DNA of 64,000 nucleotides from Ruoffia sp044336205 (GTDB lineage: Bacteria > Bacillota > Bacilli > Lactobacillales > Aerococcaceae). Within the stretch, counting starts at the first letter, position 1. Every line of letters begins with the position of its first letter. Below, piece after piece: positions 35,229 through 43,035 of the stretch. Below the pieces are notes generated by a model that was not told the origin of the DNA, made no database searches, and was given only the letters and a program-made list of their open reading frames with translations. The translations under genes and the position numbers were made by a program. The DNA is taken from the NCBI GenBank assembly GCA_044336205.1, contig CP172318.1:1798001-1862000 (forward strand). The letters are read 5' to 3'.

Positions 35229-36758
35229 ATGTACGTACATTATAACATGAATCAAACTTCACTTCCATTAGAATTATCTACTTGTATTGATCCCAACCAT
35301 ATTGTTTTTTCTATCTATAACTTTGTCGATTCATTGGACGATCATTACTTTAAAATTTTTGAGACTCAGGACGGTCGTCCTGCCTATCACCCAAAACCAC
35401 TCATCATGTCTCTTCTTTATGCTTACAGTAAAGGTATTTTTAGTGGTCGAAAGATTGAAGAAATGATGGAAGAAAATCTACCGATGCAATGGCTTGTTGC
35501 CCAACAAGTGATTAGCTATCGCACGATTAATCGATTTCGTTCTTCTGACAACTGTAGTCGTCTTTTAGAGAATATATTTATCGAATTTACAATTCAATTA
35601 AAATTGGAAAAACTAATCACTTTAGAGAATGTCTTTATTGATGGGACGAAGATTGAAGCCAATGCCAATAAGTATACTTTTGTCTGGAGAAAAGCAACGG
35701 AAAGATTTGCGGAACGTCTGAAAACATCTGCTCGTGAATATTACTTTGAAGAAATTCAACCGATGGTTGATGCAGGTATTCAATACGATGAAGAGTTGGA
35801 ATTGGAAGAGTCTATGCTTCAAGAGATTACCGAACTAATTGAAGAAGAAGTTGAAAAACTGTCACAAGATATTGAAGAGAATCCTGTAAAAGGACCAGAT
35901 CCTCGTAAACAAGCTCGTCGTCGCCTCAAGAAACATCATCGGAAAGTGAGCCAGGATTTTCTGCCTCGAAAACGAAAGTATCATCAACAGTTTGAGACGT
36001 TCGATGGTCGAAACAGTTACTCAAAAACAGATACTGATGCGACGTTTATGCGAATGAAAGACGACCCTATGATGAATGGTCAGTTGAAAGCCGGGTATAA
36101 TATTCAGATTGGTACAGAAAATCAATTTGTTCTTCATTATGATGTTTTTCCGAATCCGACGGATACACGGACGCTACAACCTTTTATCGAAACCTTTCCT
36201 CATCGACCTAAACGCATTGTAGCTGATGCAGGGTACGGTAGTGAAGAAAACTTAACTTACTTAGACGATAATGATATTGACCATCTTATTAAATACAACC
36301 GATTTGATAAAGACCAAAAAAAGAAACACAAAACATCAGATAAAAACTTAGGAAATTGGGTTTATAATGAAGAAGAAAAGACCTTTACGCACCCAGACGG
36401 TACGATCTATTACTACAGCCATCAATCCAAACGGAGAAATAAATTGAGTGGCTATACTTCTCAAGTAGCGGTTTATAAACCAACAGATCCAGAGAATGCG
36501 CCGCAAAAGGCGCTTTACTATAATGAGAAGTATCAAATTTTGAAAAATACAGAAGCAGAAAAGCTTTTATCTAAAGAAGGTTCAACAATCTTTGCCAAAC
36601 GAAAGATTGATGTTGAGCCAGTCTTTGGCCAGATAAAGGCTAATTTAGGATTCACACGATTTAACCTAAGGGGTAAATCGAAGGTAAAAACAGACATTGG
36701 GTTGGTCTTGATGGCCAACAATCTGAAGAAATATGCAAAAAACAAGGTAATAAAATAA
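35229..36758 (+). CDS. IS1182 family transposase
   Basis: 509 residues from the ATG at 35229 (a GTG at 35220 overlaps the AAAGGGG site). The DUF772-type N-terminal domain (HPKPLIMSLLYAYSKGIFSGRKIEE) is followed by the DDE catalytic core: Asp138 in VFIDGTKIEANANK, Asp333 in IVADAGYGSEEN and Glu463 in RKIDVEPVFGQIKANLGF. A charged coiled-coil-like insertion (about 185-245) sits between the first two. The full length and intact DDE triad suggest an active element. Confidence 0.95.
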   Translation: MYVHYNMNQTSLPLELSTCIDPNHIVFSIYNFVDSLDDHYFKIFETQDGRPAYHPKPLIMSLLYAYSKGIFSGRKIEEMMEENLPMQWLVAQQVISYRTINRFRSSDNCSRLLENIFIEFTIQLKLEKLITLENVFIDGTKIEANANKYTFVWRKATERFAERLKTSAREYYFEEIQPMVDAGIQYDEELELEESMLQEITELIEEEVEKLSQDIEENPVKGPDPRKQARRRLKKHHRKVSQDFLPRKRKYHQQFETFDGRNSYSKTDTDATFMRMKDDPMMNGQLKAGYNIQIGTENQFVLHYDVFPNPTDTRTLQPFIETFPHRPKRIVADAGYGSEENLTYLDDNDIDHLIKYNRFDKDQKKKHKTSDKNLGNWVYNEEEKTFTHPDGTIYYYSHQSKRRNKLSGYTSQVAVYKPTDPENAPQKALYYNEKYQILKNTEAEKLLSKEGSTIFAKRKIDVEPVFGQIKANLGFTRFNLRGKSKVKTDIGLVLMANNLKKYAKNKVIK

Positions 36759-36803
36759 GAGAACTTACAAATTCTTTGACAGAAAATGTAGGTTCTCTTT
36801 TAT
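36757..36803. terminator. Terminator after the transposase gene
   Basis: AAGAGAACTTACA (36757-36769) pairs with TGTAGGTTCTCTTTT (36787-36801), starting in the transposase stop codon and ending in T-rich sequence. Confidence 0.8.
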
Positions 36804-36836
36804 TTTAGAATCCAGGACCTTTTGTCCCAGCCTCTT

Positions 36837-37045
36837 AGTCCGCGGTACCACTCTAGTTAACTCTCCAAAAAGGATTCATTCACTCTTTTTGATAACGCTC
36901 AGACAGCGAAGTTGGCTATGCATTCACCAACTTGTCTCATAAGTGCGGTTCAACTACCAATTCATTAATAGGCTCCCACCATCCCCTATCTCGCTATAAA
37001 TAGATTGATAATCTACTCTCTTATTCTTTGACACATTTATTAACT
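36837..37045 (-). promoter_or_regulatory. T-box leader, Arg (CGC) specifier, cut from its operon by the IS
   Basis: On the minus strand the leader shows the AGCGAGATAGG...CCTA distal stem with GGATGGTGGGAG, and then a specifier loop with TGAACCGCA, giving CGC (Arg) between the GGTAGT and CTTAT helices. The canonical TGGTACCGCGG bulge lies at 36850-36840. The 3' half of the antiterminator/terminator is missing. The IS end begins three to four bases after the T-box bulge, and a T-run (35079-35073) resumes on its far side. The downstream operon (binding protein, deacylase, argG, argH) fits Arg control. Confidence 0.88.
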
Positions 37046-37052
37046 TGGATAT

Positions 37053-37081
37053 ATTCTAACAAGGCCAATGATAAATGTCAA
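37053..37081 (-). promoter_or_regulatory. Predicted promoter of the arginine operon T-box leader
   Basis: TTGACA (37081-37076), 17 bases, TAGAAT (37058-37053) on the minus strand. It is strong and intact, reading into the T-box and then antisense into the IS. Confidence 0.8.
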
Positions 37082-37184
37082 TCTTTAAATTAAAAATAAA
37101 TGAGTAAATTTAAGTTTTTTTAATCAAACCATTAGCTTACTCTGTTTTCATTATAATTATTCCTACCCATAAATGCTAGCTAAA

Positions 37185-37235
37185 CAAAAAACATCGATTC
37201 CATGGCCTCAATATGCCATAAGAATCGATGTGTTC
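37185..37235 (-). terminator. Terminator after oppF
   Basis: ACATCGATTC (37191-37200) pairs with GAATCGATGT (37222-37231), with additional ATGGC/GCCAT pairing inside. On the minus strand the stem is followed by a T run (37190-37186). Confidence 0.8.
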
Positions 37236-37275
37236 TATTTTTCAACAAATATTAGATACTCCGCAGTCATTCATA

Positions 37276-38204
37276 TTAGATTGTATAATCTTGACTCATC
37301 CATTGATCCACTTGTGCTTTTGCTGCATAAACATAGTGTTCTGCAGACACTTCATGAACTGCTAGTTCTTCCTCCTGAACATCTTCATGAGAGTATGGTA
37401 CACGTTGACGTTTACTTTCACTGATTGGGTCTGGCTTAGGAACAGCAGAAAGTAGTGATTTTGTATACGGGTGGACAGGGTTGTTATAGATTTCTTCTGC
37501 ATCCCCTACCTCAACAATCTTACCACGGTACATTACTGCAATTCGATCAGAGATATACTTAACCATTGAAAGGTCATGGGCAATGAATAAGTAGGTTAAA
37601 CCTTGTTCTCTTTGGAATTTCTTCATTAAGTTAACAACTTGCGCTTGAATTGACACATCTAATGCAGAGATTGGTTCGTCAGCAATAATGAATTTAGGCT
37701 CTAATGCTAAAGCACGAGCAATTCCAATACGTTGACGTTGTCCTCCTGAGAATTCGTGAGCATATCGTCCCGCATGCTCTGCGTTCAATCCTACCGAGCG
37801 AAGTAAACTTTCAATGCGCGCTTGACGTTCACTACTATTCTTGTATAAACCGTGAATATCAAAACCTTCGCTAATAATCTCACCAACTGTCATACGCGGG
37901 TTTAAAGACGCATATGGGTCTTGAAAAATCATTTGAATTTCTTGTGCCAAGGCTTTTGATTGTTCTGGTGACTTAGGTCCACTAATTAATTGTCCATCAT
38001 AATAAATGTCTCCATCGGTAACGTTATATAGTCCGATAATTGAACGTCCAGTTGTTGATTTACCACTTCCTGATTCACCAACTAACCCAAGAACCTCACC
38101 CTCATAAATGTCGAATGATATACCATCTACCGCTTTAATTGATTCTTTTTCTTTCCGAAGTATTGTTTTAGATTTTTAACTTCAAGTAATTTTTTTCTTT
38201 CCAT
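37276..38204 (-). pseudogene. oppF: Oligopeptide ABC transporter ATP-binding protein OppF, frameshifted near its N-terminus
   Basis: The reading frame begins at the ATG 38204 (MERKKLLEVKNLKQYFGKKK) but hits a TAG at 38128-38130. The rest continues in the -1 frame: ESIKAVDGISF, Walker A GESGSGKST, Q-loop MIFQDPYASLNPRM, signature FSGGQRQRIGIARAL, Walker B FIIADEPISALD, down to 37276. The break lies at a run of five A followed by G (38150-38145). One extra A, or a -1 slip on AAG, restores a normal OppF. It may be a mutation, a sequencing error or recoding. The gene starts 7 bases after oppD and should supply the second ATPase of the peptide importer. Confidence 0.88.
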
Positions 38205-38211
38205 CAATTAT

Positions 38212-39264
38212 TCACCCTCCTCTCCCTTGTTTTAAATAACGGTCAATTCTTTTTTGAATTGATTCAGGGACAGGGATATTCGGTGCATCTTCATGCATTA
38301 ACCACGATTTTACATAATGGTCATCATTAATTTTAAACAATGGTGGTTCCTTCTCATAATCAATAGCTAAGGCAAATTGATTACGAGGTGCGAATGCGTC
38401 TCCTTTTGGTGGATCAATTAAGTTTGGTGGAGCACCTGGAATAGTATATAAGTCAGTTGAAGCATCACTATCCAAGTCTGGCATCGAACCTAACAGCCCC
38501 CATGTATAAGGATGTTTAGGGTTGTAGTAGATTTCGTGCGCTGTTCCATATTCAACGATTTGTCCCGCATACATAACTGCAACTTTATCTGCCACATTCG
38601 CTACAACTCCTAAGTCGTGCGTAATGAAGATGATAGCTGCATCAATTGTTTCTTGAATTTCTTTCATTAATTCAAGTATCTGAGCTTGAATGGTTACATC
38701 TAGCGCAGTTGTTGGCTCATCTGCAATTAATAATTTAGGAGATGCTGCTAAAGCAATCGCAATAACTACACGTTGTCTCATTCCTCCAGAGAATTCATGA
38801 GGATATTGTTCAAAACGTCGTTCAGGAAATGGAATACCAACTTGATCTAATAGAGCAATTGCTTTTTCTTTAGCTTCTTGTGAGCTAATATCTTTACGGT
38901 GAATCTTGAAGACCTCCATAATTTGATGTCCTACTTTAATCGTAGGGTTCAAAGCTGTCATTGGATCTTGGAAAATCATCGCAATGTCATTTCCACGGAT
39001 TGCAGCCATTTCATCTTCATTCAAGTCTAAGATATTACGACCATCGAAGATAATCTCACCTTTATCGTAGGAACCTGGCGGTTCAGGAATAAGACGCATG
39101 ATCGCATTACTCGTCACACTCTTACCTGAACCAGACTCACCAACAATAGCTAACGTTTCACCTTTTTTAAGTTCAAAGTTTACCCCACGGACAGCATGAA
39201 CTTGTCCCGCATACGTCTTGAAAGAGATATGTAAATCTTTAACTTCTAATAAATTATCTGTCAT
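38212..39264 (-). CDS. oppD: Oligopeptide ABC transporter ATP-binding protein OppD
   Basis: 350 residues. Walker A GESGSGKSV, Q-loop MIFQDPMTALNPTI, signature FSGGMRQRV and Walker B LLIADEPTTALDV are intact. The C-terminal oligopeptide/dipeptide transporter domain (IPGAPPNLIDPPKGDAFAPRN) is present but lacks the Cys cluster that many OppD proteins use for an iron-sulfur site. Third gene of oppBCDF. Confidence 0.96.
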   Translation of the reverse strand: MTDNLLEVKDLHISFKTYAGQVHAVRGVNFELKKGETLAIVGESGSGKSVTSNAIMRLIPEPPGSYDKGEIIFDGRNILDLNEDEMAAIRGNDIAMIFQDPMTALNPTIKVGHQIMEVFKIHRKDISSQEAKEKAIALLDQVGIPFPERRFEQYPHEFSGGMRQRVVIAIALAASPKLLIADEPTTALDVTIQAQILELMKEIQETIDAAIIFITHDLGVVANVADKVAVMYAGQIVEYGTAHEIYYNPKHPYTWGLLGSMPDLDSDASTDLYTIPGAPPNLIDPPKGDAFAPRNQFALAIDYEKEPPLFKINDDHYVKSWLMHEDAPNIPVPESIQKRIDRYLKQGRGG

Positions 39265-39274
39265 CTATATCACC

Positions 39275-40198
39275 TTACTTCCGTAATTTTGGATCTAACG
39301 CATCACGTAAACCATCCCCAACAGCATTAAAACCAAAAATTGTGATTGAAATAAGTAAAGCTGGGAATAATAATCGCCATGGTGCTGTCAATATAGCCTC
39401 GTTACCTTCAGAAGCCATTGTACCCCAACTTGCTAATGGAGGTGTTACACCTAAACCGATATAACTTAGGAAAGCTTCACTAAAGATAGCTGAAGGGATT
39501 TGTAATGTCATCGTTACAATAATTGACCCCATTGCATTCGGAATTAAGTGTCGACGAATTAAATGTCCCGCAGTCGCACCTAGCGTTCTTGATGCTAAAA
39601 CATATTCTTGAGACTTCAATGACATGACTTCCGCACGAACGATACGTGCCATTCGAACCCAACCAGTAATTGATAATGCAATAATCATTGGAACTAGACC
39701 TTGTTCTAGTACCACTAATAGTAGAATAATTACTAGTAAGTCAGGTACTGAGTTAATGATGTCACAGATACGCATCATAATGTTATCAACTAACCCACCG
39801 GCAAGTCCTGAGATGCTTCCGTACACAACTCCAACCACTAGGTTTATAATAGCTGCTGAGATACCAATAAATAATGAGATTCTCGCTCCAACCCATGATC
39901 GAACGAATACATCACGACCAAGGTTGTCTGTTCCAAACCAAAATTCTTTCGAAGGTGGTGCATTATATACTCCAGTTTGTTGAGAGTAATCATATTGAGA
40001 AAGTATTGGTGCAAAAATAGCAAATAACGCAATCGTAACTAAGATTAGCATACCAACTATAGCTAACTTATTACGCATAAATGTGCGCATTACCTCGCCC
40101 CAGAAAGAAATCGACTTTTCACTTAAGACGTCTGTATCAGCTTCACGGCCTCCAACAATCTCAAAGTCTTTTGAAGTTAAAACTTGTTCTTCAGTCAT
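39275..40198 (-). CDS. oppC: Oligopeptide ABC transporter permease OppC
   Basis: 307 residues. N-terminal cytoplasmic extension of about 40 residues, first membrane helix LAIVGMLILVTIALFAIFAPIL, the conserved GTDNLGRDVFVR block, and the ATPase-coupling loop EYVLASRTLGATAGHLIRRHLIPNA. It follows oppB by 2 bases. Confidence 0.96.
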   Translation of the reverse strand: MTEEQVLTSKDFEIVGGREADTDVLSEKSISFWGEVMRTFMRNKLAIVGMLILVTIALFAIFAPILSQYDYSQQTGVYNAPPSKEFWFGTDNLGRDVFVRSWVGARISLFIGISAAIINLVVGVVYGSISGLAGGLVDNIMMRICDIINSVPDLLVIILLLVVLEQGLVPMIIALSITGWVRMARIVRAEVMSLKSQEYVLASRTLGATAGHLIRRHLIPNAMGSIIVTMTLQIPSAIFSEAFLSYIGLGVTPPLASWGTMASEGNEAILTAPWRLLFPALLISITIFGFNAVGDGLRDALDPKLRK

Positions 40199-40200
40199 AA

Positions 40201-41133
40201 TTAGTTGTCATCTCCTTCCAGTTTAATCCTTGGATCTAATACTACATATAAAATATCAACAATGAATACAGCAGCTAAAAGCACAATTGCAAAGAACACT
40301 GTAATTCCCATGATTAGAGTATAATCACGGTTGTTAATTGACTGAACAAAGTGACGACCTAAGCCAGGAATTGCAAAGATATTTTCGATAACGAAACTTC
40401 CTGTTAAAATTCCGGCTGTTAATGGACCTAAATATGTCACAACAGGTAGTAAGGCATTTCTAAGTGAATGTTTGAAGACCACACCCCATTTTTTTAGACC
40501 TTTAGCCTTGGCTAACTTAACATACTCAGATGTGTTTTGTTCTAGCAAACTTGACCTCGTTAACTTAGCGATATTCCCCATATAACCTAGTCCTAAGGCA
40601 AGGGATGGTAAAATAACGTGTATTGATGATTTCCAACCAGAGATTGGGAGCCAGCCTAGTTTAAGACCTAATTGGTATTGCATTAATCCTGCTAATACAA
40701 ACGACGGAATCGAAATCCCTAAGACTGAAATAATCGTAGAAATATAATCTCCTACCTTGTTATGATACATCGCAGAAATAACCCCTAAAAGCACTCCAAA
40801 ACCAATAGCGAATAATAATGACGATGCTCCTAATGTTACAGAGACTGGGAAGCTTTCTGAAATCATATCGTTTGTAGAACGACCACGATATTTCATTGAT
40901 TCCCCAAAATCAAATGTTGCAACATTTTTTACATAATTGAAGTACTGCTCATACCATGGGTCGTTTAAACCATAAGCTTCGTTCAATTGTTCTTGAATTT
41001 GTGGTGTAACAATTTGTTGCTCTGCAGCAAATGGGTTACCTGGCGCTAAACGCATTAAAAAGAACGTCACAGTGACAATGACTAATAGCGATAACAGGCT
41101 GTATCCCAAACGTTTTAAGATATACTTTGCCAC
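40201..41133 (-). CDS. oppB: Oligopeptide ABC transporter permease OppB
   Basis: 310 residues with six expected membrane helices. The start MAKYILKRLGYSLLSLLVIVTVTFFLMRLAPGNPF is typical. The coupling loop EYVKLAKAKGLKKWGVVFKHSLRNALLPVVT is intact. The start codon is GTG behind an AAAGGAGG site. First gene of oppBCDF. A perfect 8-bp hairpin (41157-41175) lies just upstream of the ribosome site. Confidence 0.96.
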   Translation of the reverse strand: MAKYILKRLGYSLLSLLVIVTVTFFLMRLAPGNPFAAEQQIVTPQIQEQLNEAYGLNDPWYEQYFNYVKNVATFDFGESMKYRGRSTNDMISESFPVSVTLGASSLLFAIGFGVLLGVISAMYHNKVGDYISTIISVLGISIPSFVLAGLMQYQLGLKLGWLPISGWKSSIHVILPSLALGLGYMGNIAKLTRSSLLEQNTSEYVKLAKAKGLKKWGVVFKHSLRNALLPVVTYLGPLTAGILTGSFVIENIFAIPGLGRHFVQSINNRDYTLIMGITVFFAIVLLAAVFIVDILYVVLDPRIKLEGDDN

Positions 41134-41314
41134 AAAATTTCCTCCTTTATCTATTACATTATCAATCTGATAATGCTGACTACGTCCAAATCCACATTTG
41201 AATTCGTTAAGAATTATATTATAAACTTAATGTTTAATCAATAAGACTTACAGTATTGTATAGCAAGTAAAAGTCCCTTACCAAAAAAACAAAAGTAAAT
41301 ATAATCATTCATCT

Positions 41315-41323
41315 ATTATAGCA
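41315..41323 (-). promoter_or_regulatory. Extended -10 promoter candidate for oppBCDF
   Basis: TG-C-TATAAT on the minus strand, about 180 bases before the oppB start. The remaining 41134-41504 gap is AT-rich with only a small hairpin near the oppB ribosome site and a terminator at its end. Confidence 0.5.
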
Positions 41324-41435
41324 AATTAATTAGTAAATAAACATGATTCATTAGTATAAACTCATTTTATAAGCCAAAAATATAATATTTTAGTTCTTTT
41401 TTCTATAGCTATGATTCATACAGAATTCTATACTA

Positions 41436-41477
41436 TAAAAACACCACTCAAAGTCACTTTACTAACTCTGAGTGGTA
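41436..41477 (-). terminator. Terminator after the second livJ-like gene
   Basis: ACCACTCA (41443-41450) pairs with TGAGTGGT (41469-41476) in an imperfectly extended stem. The minus strand then has five T. Confidence 0.75.
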
Positions 41478-41504
41478 TTACATACTAATTAATAAGTTTT
41501 AATT

Positions 41505-42686
41505 TTATTCATTAGAAGTCCCATCTACTTCATAGATATCAGCAACTTCTCCGTCAACTAAATGTAACATTGGTGCTGGCTTCACTGCATTATGATCTTC
41601 ATCAATATAGAACTCACCAGTAACTCCCCCTGTGAAACTTTCCATATTCTCAATAGCATCTTTTATTGCAGCATGGTCTGTTGAACCTGCATCTTCAATA
41701 GCTTGGAATAATAATTTTGCCCCATCGTATCCCAATGCAGCAAATGTGTCTGGCTTCTTACCGAATTTTGCTTCATAGGCTTCAACAAAAGCTTTACCTG
41801 CAGGATCTTCCGTTCCTGTATAGAAGTTTGATGTAAAGTATACATCAGTCGCATTAGCGGCACCTGCTAACTCAACATATGCATCACTCGCGAAGCCGTG
41901 TCCACTTAAGATTGGTTGTGTAATTCCCATCTCTCGAGCTTGTTTAGTAATCAGACCACCCTCAGTATAGAACGCTGGTAAGTAAATAACATCAAAGTCA
42001 GTCGCTAATAACGTTGTTAATACCGCTGAAAAGTCAGTATCTCCACTAGTATATGACTCTTCTAGAACCACTTCATTACCTAAGGCCTCCCACTCTGCTT
42101 TGAATGGTTCAGCTTGACCCACTGAATAGTCATTAGATTGGTCCACTAAAACAACTGCTTTTGTAGCACCTAATTCATTTGTCGCAAAACGCGCTGCTGC
42201 ATTAGCTTGATATGTATAAGAGAATGCTAATCTAAATACCCATTCCAGCACATTCCCATTATCATCTAATGTTAAGTCATCTGCAGTGGCAGCTGGAATG
42301 ACTGCTGGCACCTCACTTTCTTGAGCTACAGGGTTTTGAGCTAATACTAAATCAGTAGCACCTGGTCCAATTAAAGCAGCTACTCCTTCTTCCACAAGTC
42401 TTGTTGCTACAGAGGCTGTTTCTGTTTTGTCTGATTTATTATCATAATGGATCACCTCAATTTGTCGACCATCTAATAATCCACCCTCAGCATTTACTTC
42501 TTCAGTCGCTAATTCTATTGCATCTTTCATAGCCTGTCCATATGAAGCTGAGTAACCTGATGTTTCCATATTGGCCCCGATTTTTACTGTTTCACTATCA
42601 CCTTGAGCTAGCACAGATAAAGAAGGTGCTTGAGCAAATAGTGTCGTCGCAGTTAAAAGTGTTAAAGCTAATTTTTTTAATTTCAT
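41505..42686 (-). CDS. Branched-chain amino acid ABC transporter substrate-binding protein (LivJ-like) under an Ile attenuator, no lipobox
   Basis: 393 residues from the ATG at 42686, which has an AAAGGAGAT site. An upstream extension of the frame is rejected. PBP type 1 family: VKIGANMETSGYSASYG, YDNKSDKTETASVA, DFDVIYLPAFYTEGGLITKQ and ALGYDGAKLLFQAIEDAG. The signal peptide (1-27) ends LSVLA, with likely cleavage before Gln28 and no lipobox Cys. It is paralogous to 421-1584. No liv permease genes are adjacent. The leader encodes a peptide with five Ile in a row and an intrinsic terminator, which supports Ile (or Ile/Leu/Val) as ligand. Confidence 0.92.
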   Translation of the reverse strand: MKLKKLALTLLTATTLFAQAPSLSVLAQGDSETVKIGANMETSGYSASYGQAMKDAIELATEEVNAEGGLLDGRQIEVIHYDNKSDKTETASVATRLVEEGVAALIGPGATDLVLAQNPVAQESEVPAVIPAATADDLTLDDNGNVLEWVFRLAFSYTYQANAAARFATNELGATKAVVLVDQSNDYSVGQAEPFKAEWEALGNEVVLEESYTSGDTDFSAVLTTLLATDFDVIYLPAFYTEGGLITKQAREMGITQPILSGHGFASDAYVELAGAANATDVYFTSNFYTGTEDPAGKAFVEAYEAKFGKKPDTFAALGYDGAKLLFQAIEDAGSTDHAAIKDAIENMESFTGGVTGEFYIDEDHNAVKPAPMLHLVDGEVADIYEVDGTSNE

Positions 42687-42782
42687 GTTGGATCTCCTTT
42701 TTAATTGAATACTTTTTATAATTTTCTTTAATAATGTGAATCTCAATATCGCCGTCTATGCTCATCACTTCCCTTCCAATCA

Positions 42783-42826
42783 ACAAAAAAATAGCCATCC
42801 ATTCTTTTTGTGAATGGATGGCTATT
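42783..42826 (-). terminator. Intrinsic terminator (attenuator) in the leader of the livJ-like gene
   Basis: AATAGCCATCCATTC pairs perfectly with GAATGGATGGCTATT across a 7-nt loop (arms 42791-42804 and 42812-42825), followed on the minus strand by a run of seven T. It lies about 100 bases before the start of the binding-protein gene and after the leader peptide gene. It could also end the upstream aminotransferase transcript. Confidence 0.85.
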
Positions 42827-42898
42827 TATATTTAAGCCCCATTCATAACTACACGAATAGGACTTAACTTAATAGATTTTTATCTATAGTTTAAGCCC
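42827..42898 (-). promoter_or_regulatory. Predicted alternative pairing segments of an Ile-responsive attenuator
   Basis: GGGCTTAAACT (overlapping the leader-peptide stop) can pair with AGTTAAGTCC. The next segment TTAAGTCCTATTC pairs over 13 positions (two G-U) with GAATGGGGCTTAA, and GAATGG of that segment can instead pair with CCATTC of the terminator 5' arm. This gives mutually exclusive folds of the classical stalled-ribosome type. Pairings were found by eye. Confidence 0.55.
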
Positions 42899-42941
42899 TT
42901 ATATTAATAATAATAATAATGTTTTGTGTTAGTTGATTCAT
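42891..42941 (-). CDS. Leader peptide with five consecutive Ile codons
   Basis: A 16-codon ORF reads MNQLTQNIIIIINIRA, six of 16 residues being Ile. It has a purine-rich AGAGAG ribosome site 5 bases before the ATG, lies 34 bases downstream of a good promoter, and is followed by competing hairpins and an intrinsic terminator. This is the layout of ilv/leu-type attenuator peptides. It is expected to stall ribosomes when Ile-tRNA is uncharged, letting transcription reach the branched-chain binding protein gene. Confidence 0.75.
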   Translation of the reverse strand: MNQLTQNIIIIINIRA

Positions 42942-42980
42942 GGAACTCTCTCTTTTCGTTAATCATTTTCTAATATAACT

Positions 42981-43009
42981 ATCATATACCTCTTTTAATT
43001 CGATTGCAA
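42981..43009 (-). promoter_or_regulatory. Predicted promoter of the Ile attenuator leader
   Basis: TTGCAA (43009-43004), 17 bases, TATGAT (42986-42981) on the minus strand, between the aminotransferase stop and the leader peptide. Confidence 0.65.
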
Positions 43010-43035
43010 GAGATATATTAAAAATATTATATTTT

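Larger units (their letters stand above)
35078..36836 (+). mobile_element. IS1182-family insertion sequence
   Basis: About 1.76 kb bounded by perfect inverted repeats: GAGGCTGGGACAAAAG at 35080-35095 and its complement at 36819-36834, extendable by two A/T bases on each side. It carries one transposase gene with its own promoter, an internal terminator near each end, and no passenger gene. No target-site duplication is evident (flanks AAAAA and AGTCC). The insertion interrupts the leader of the arginine operon. Confidence 0.92.

Noticed and set aside
35073..36841. Target-site duplication around the IS
   Set aside because: The flanks (AAAAA and AGTCC) do not match, so no duplication can be claimed.
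42598..42765. Ile-rich frame (MSIDGDIEIHII...) overlapping the start of the second livJ-like gene
   Set aside because: It has a purine-rich upstream stretch, but it lies after the terminator and runs into the signal-peptide coding region in another frame. The upstream five-Ile ORF is a much better leader peptide.
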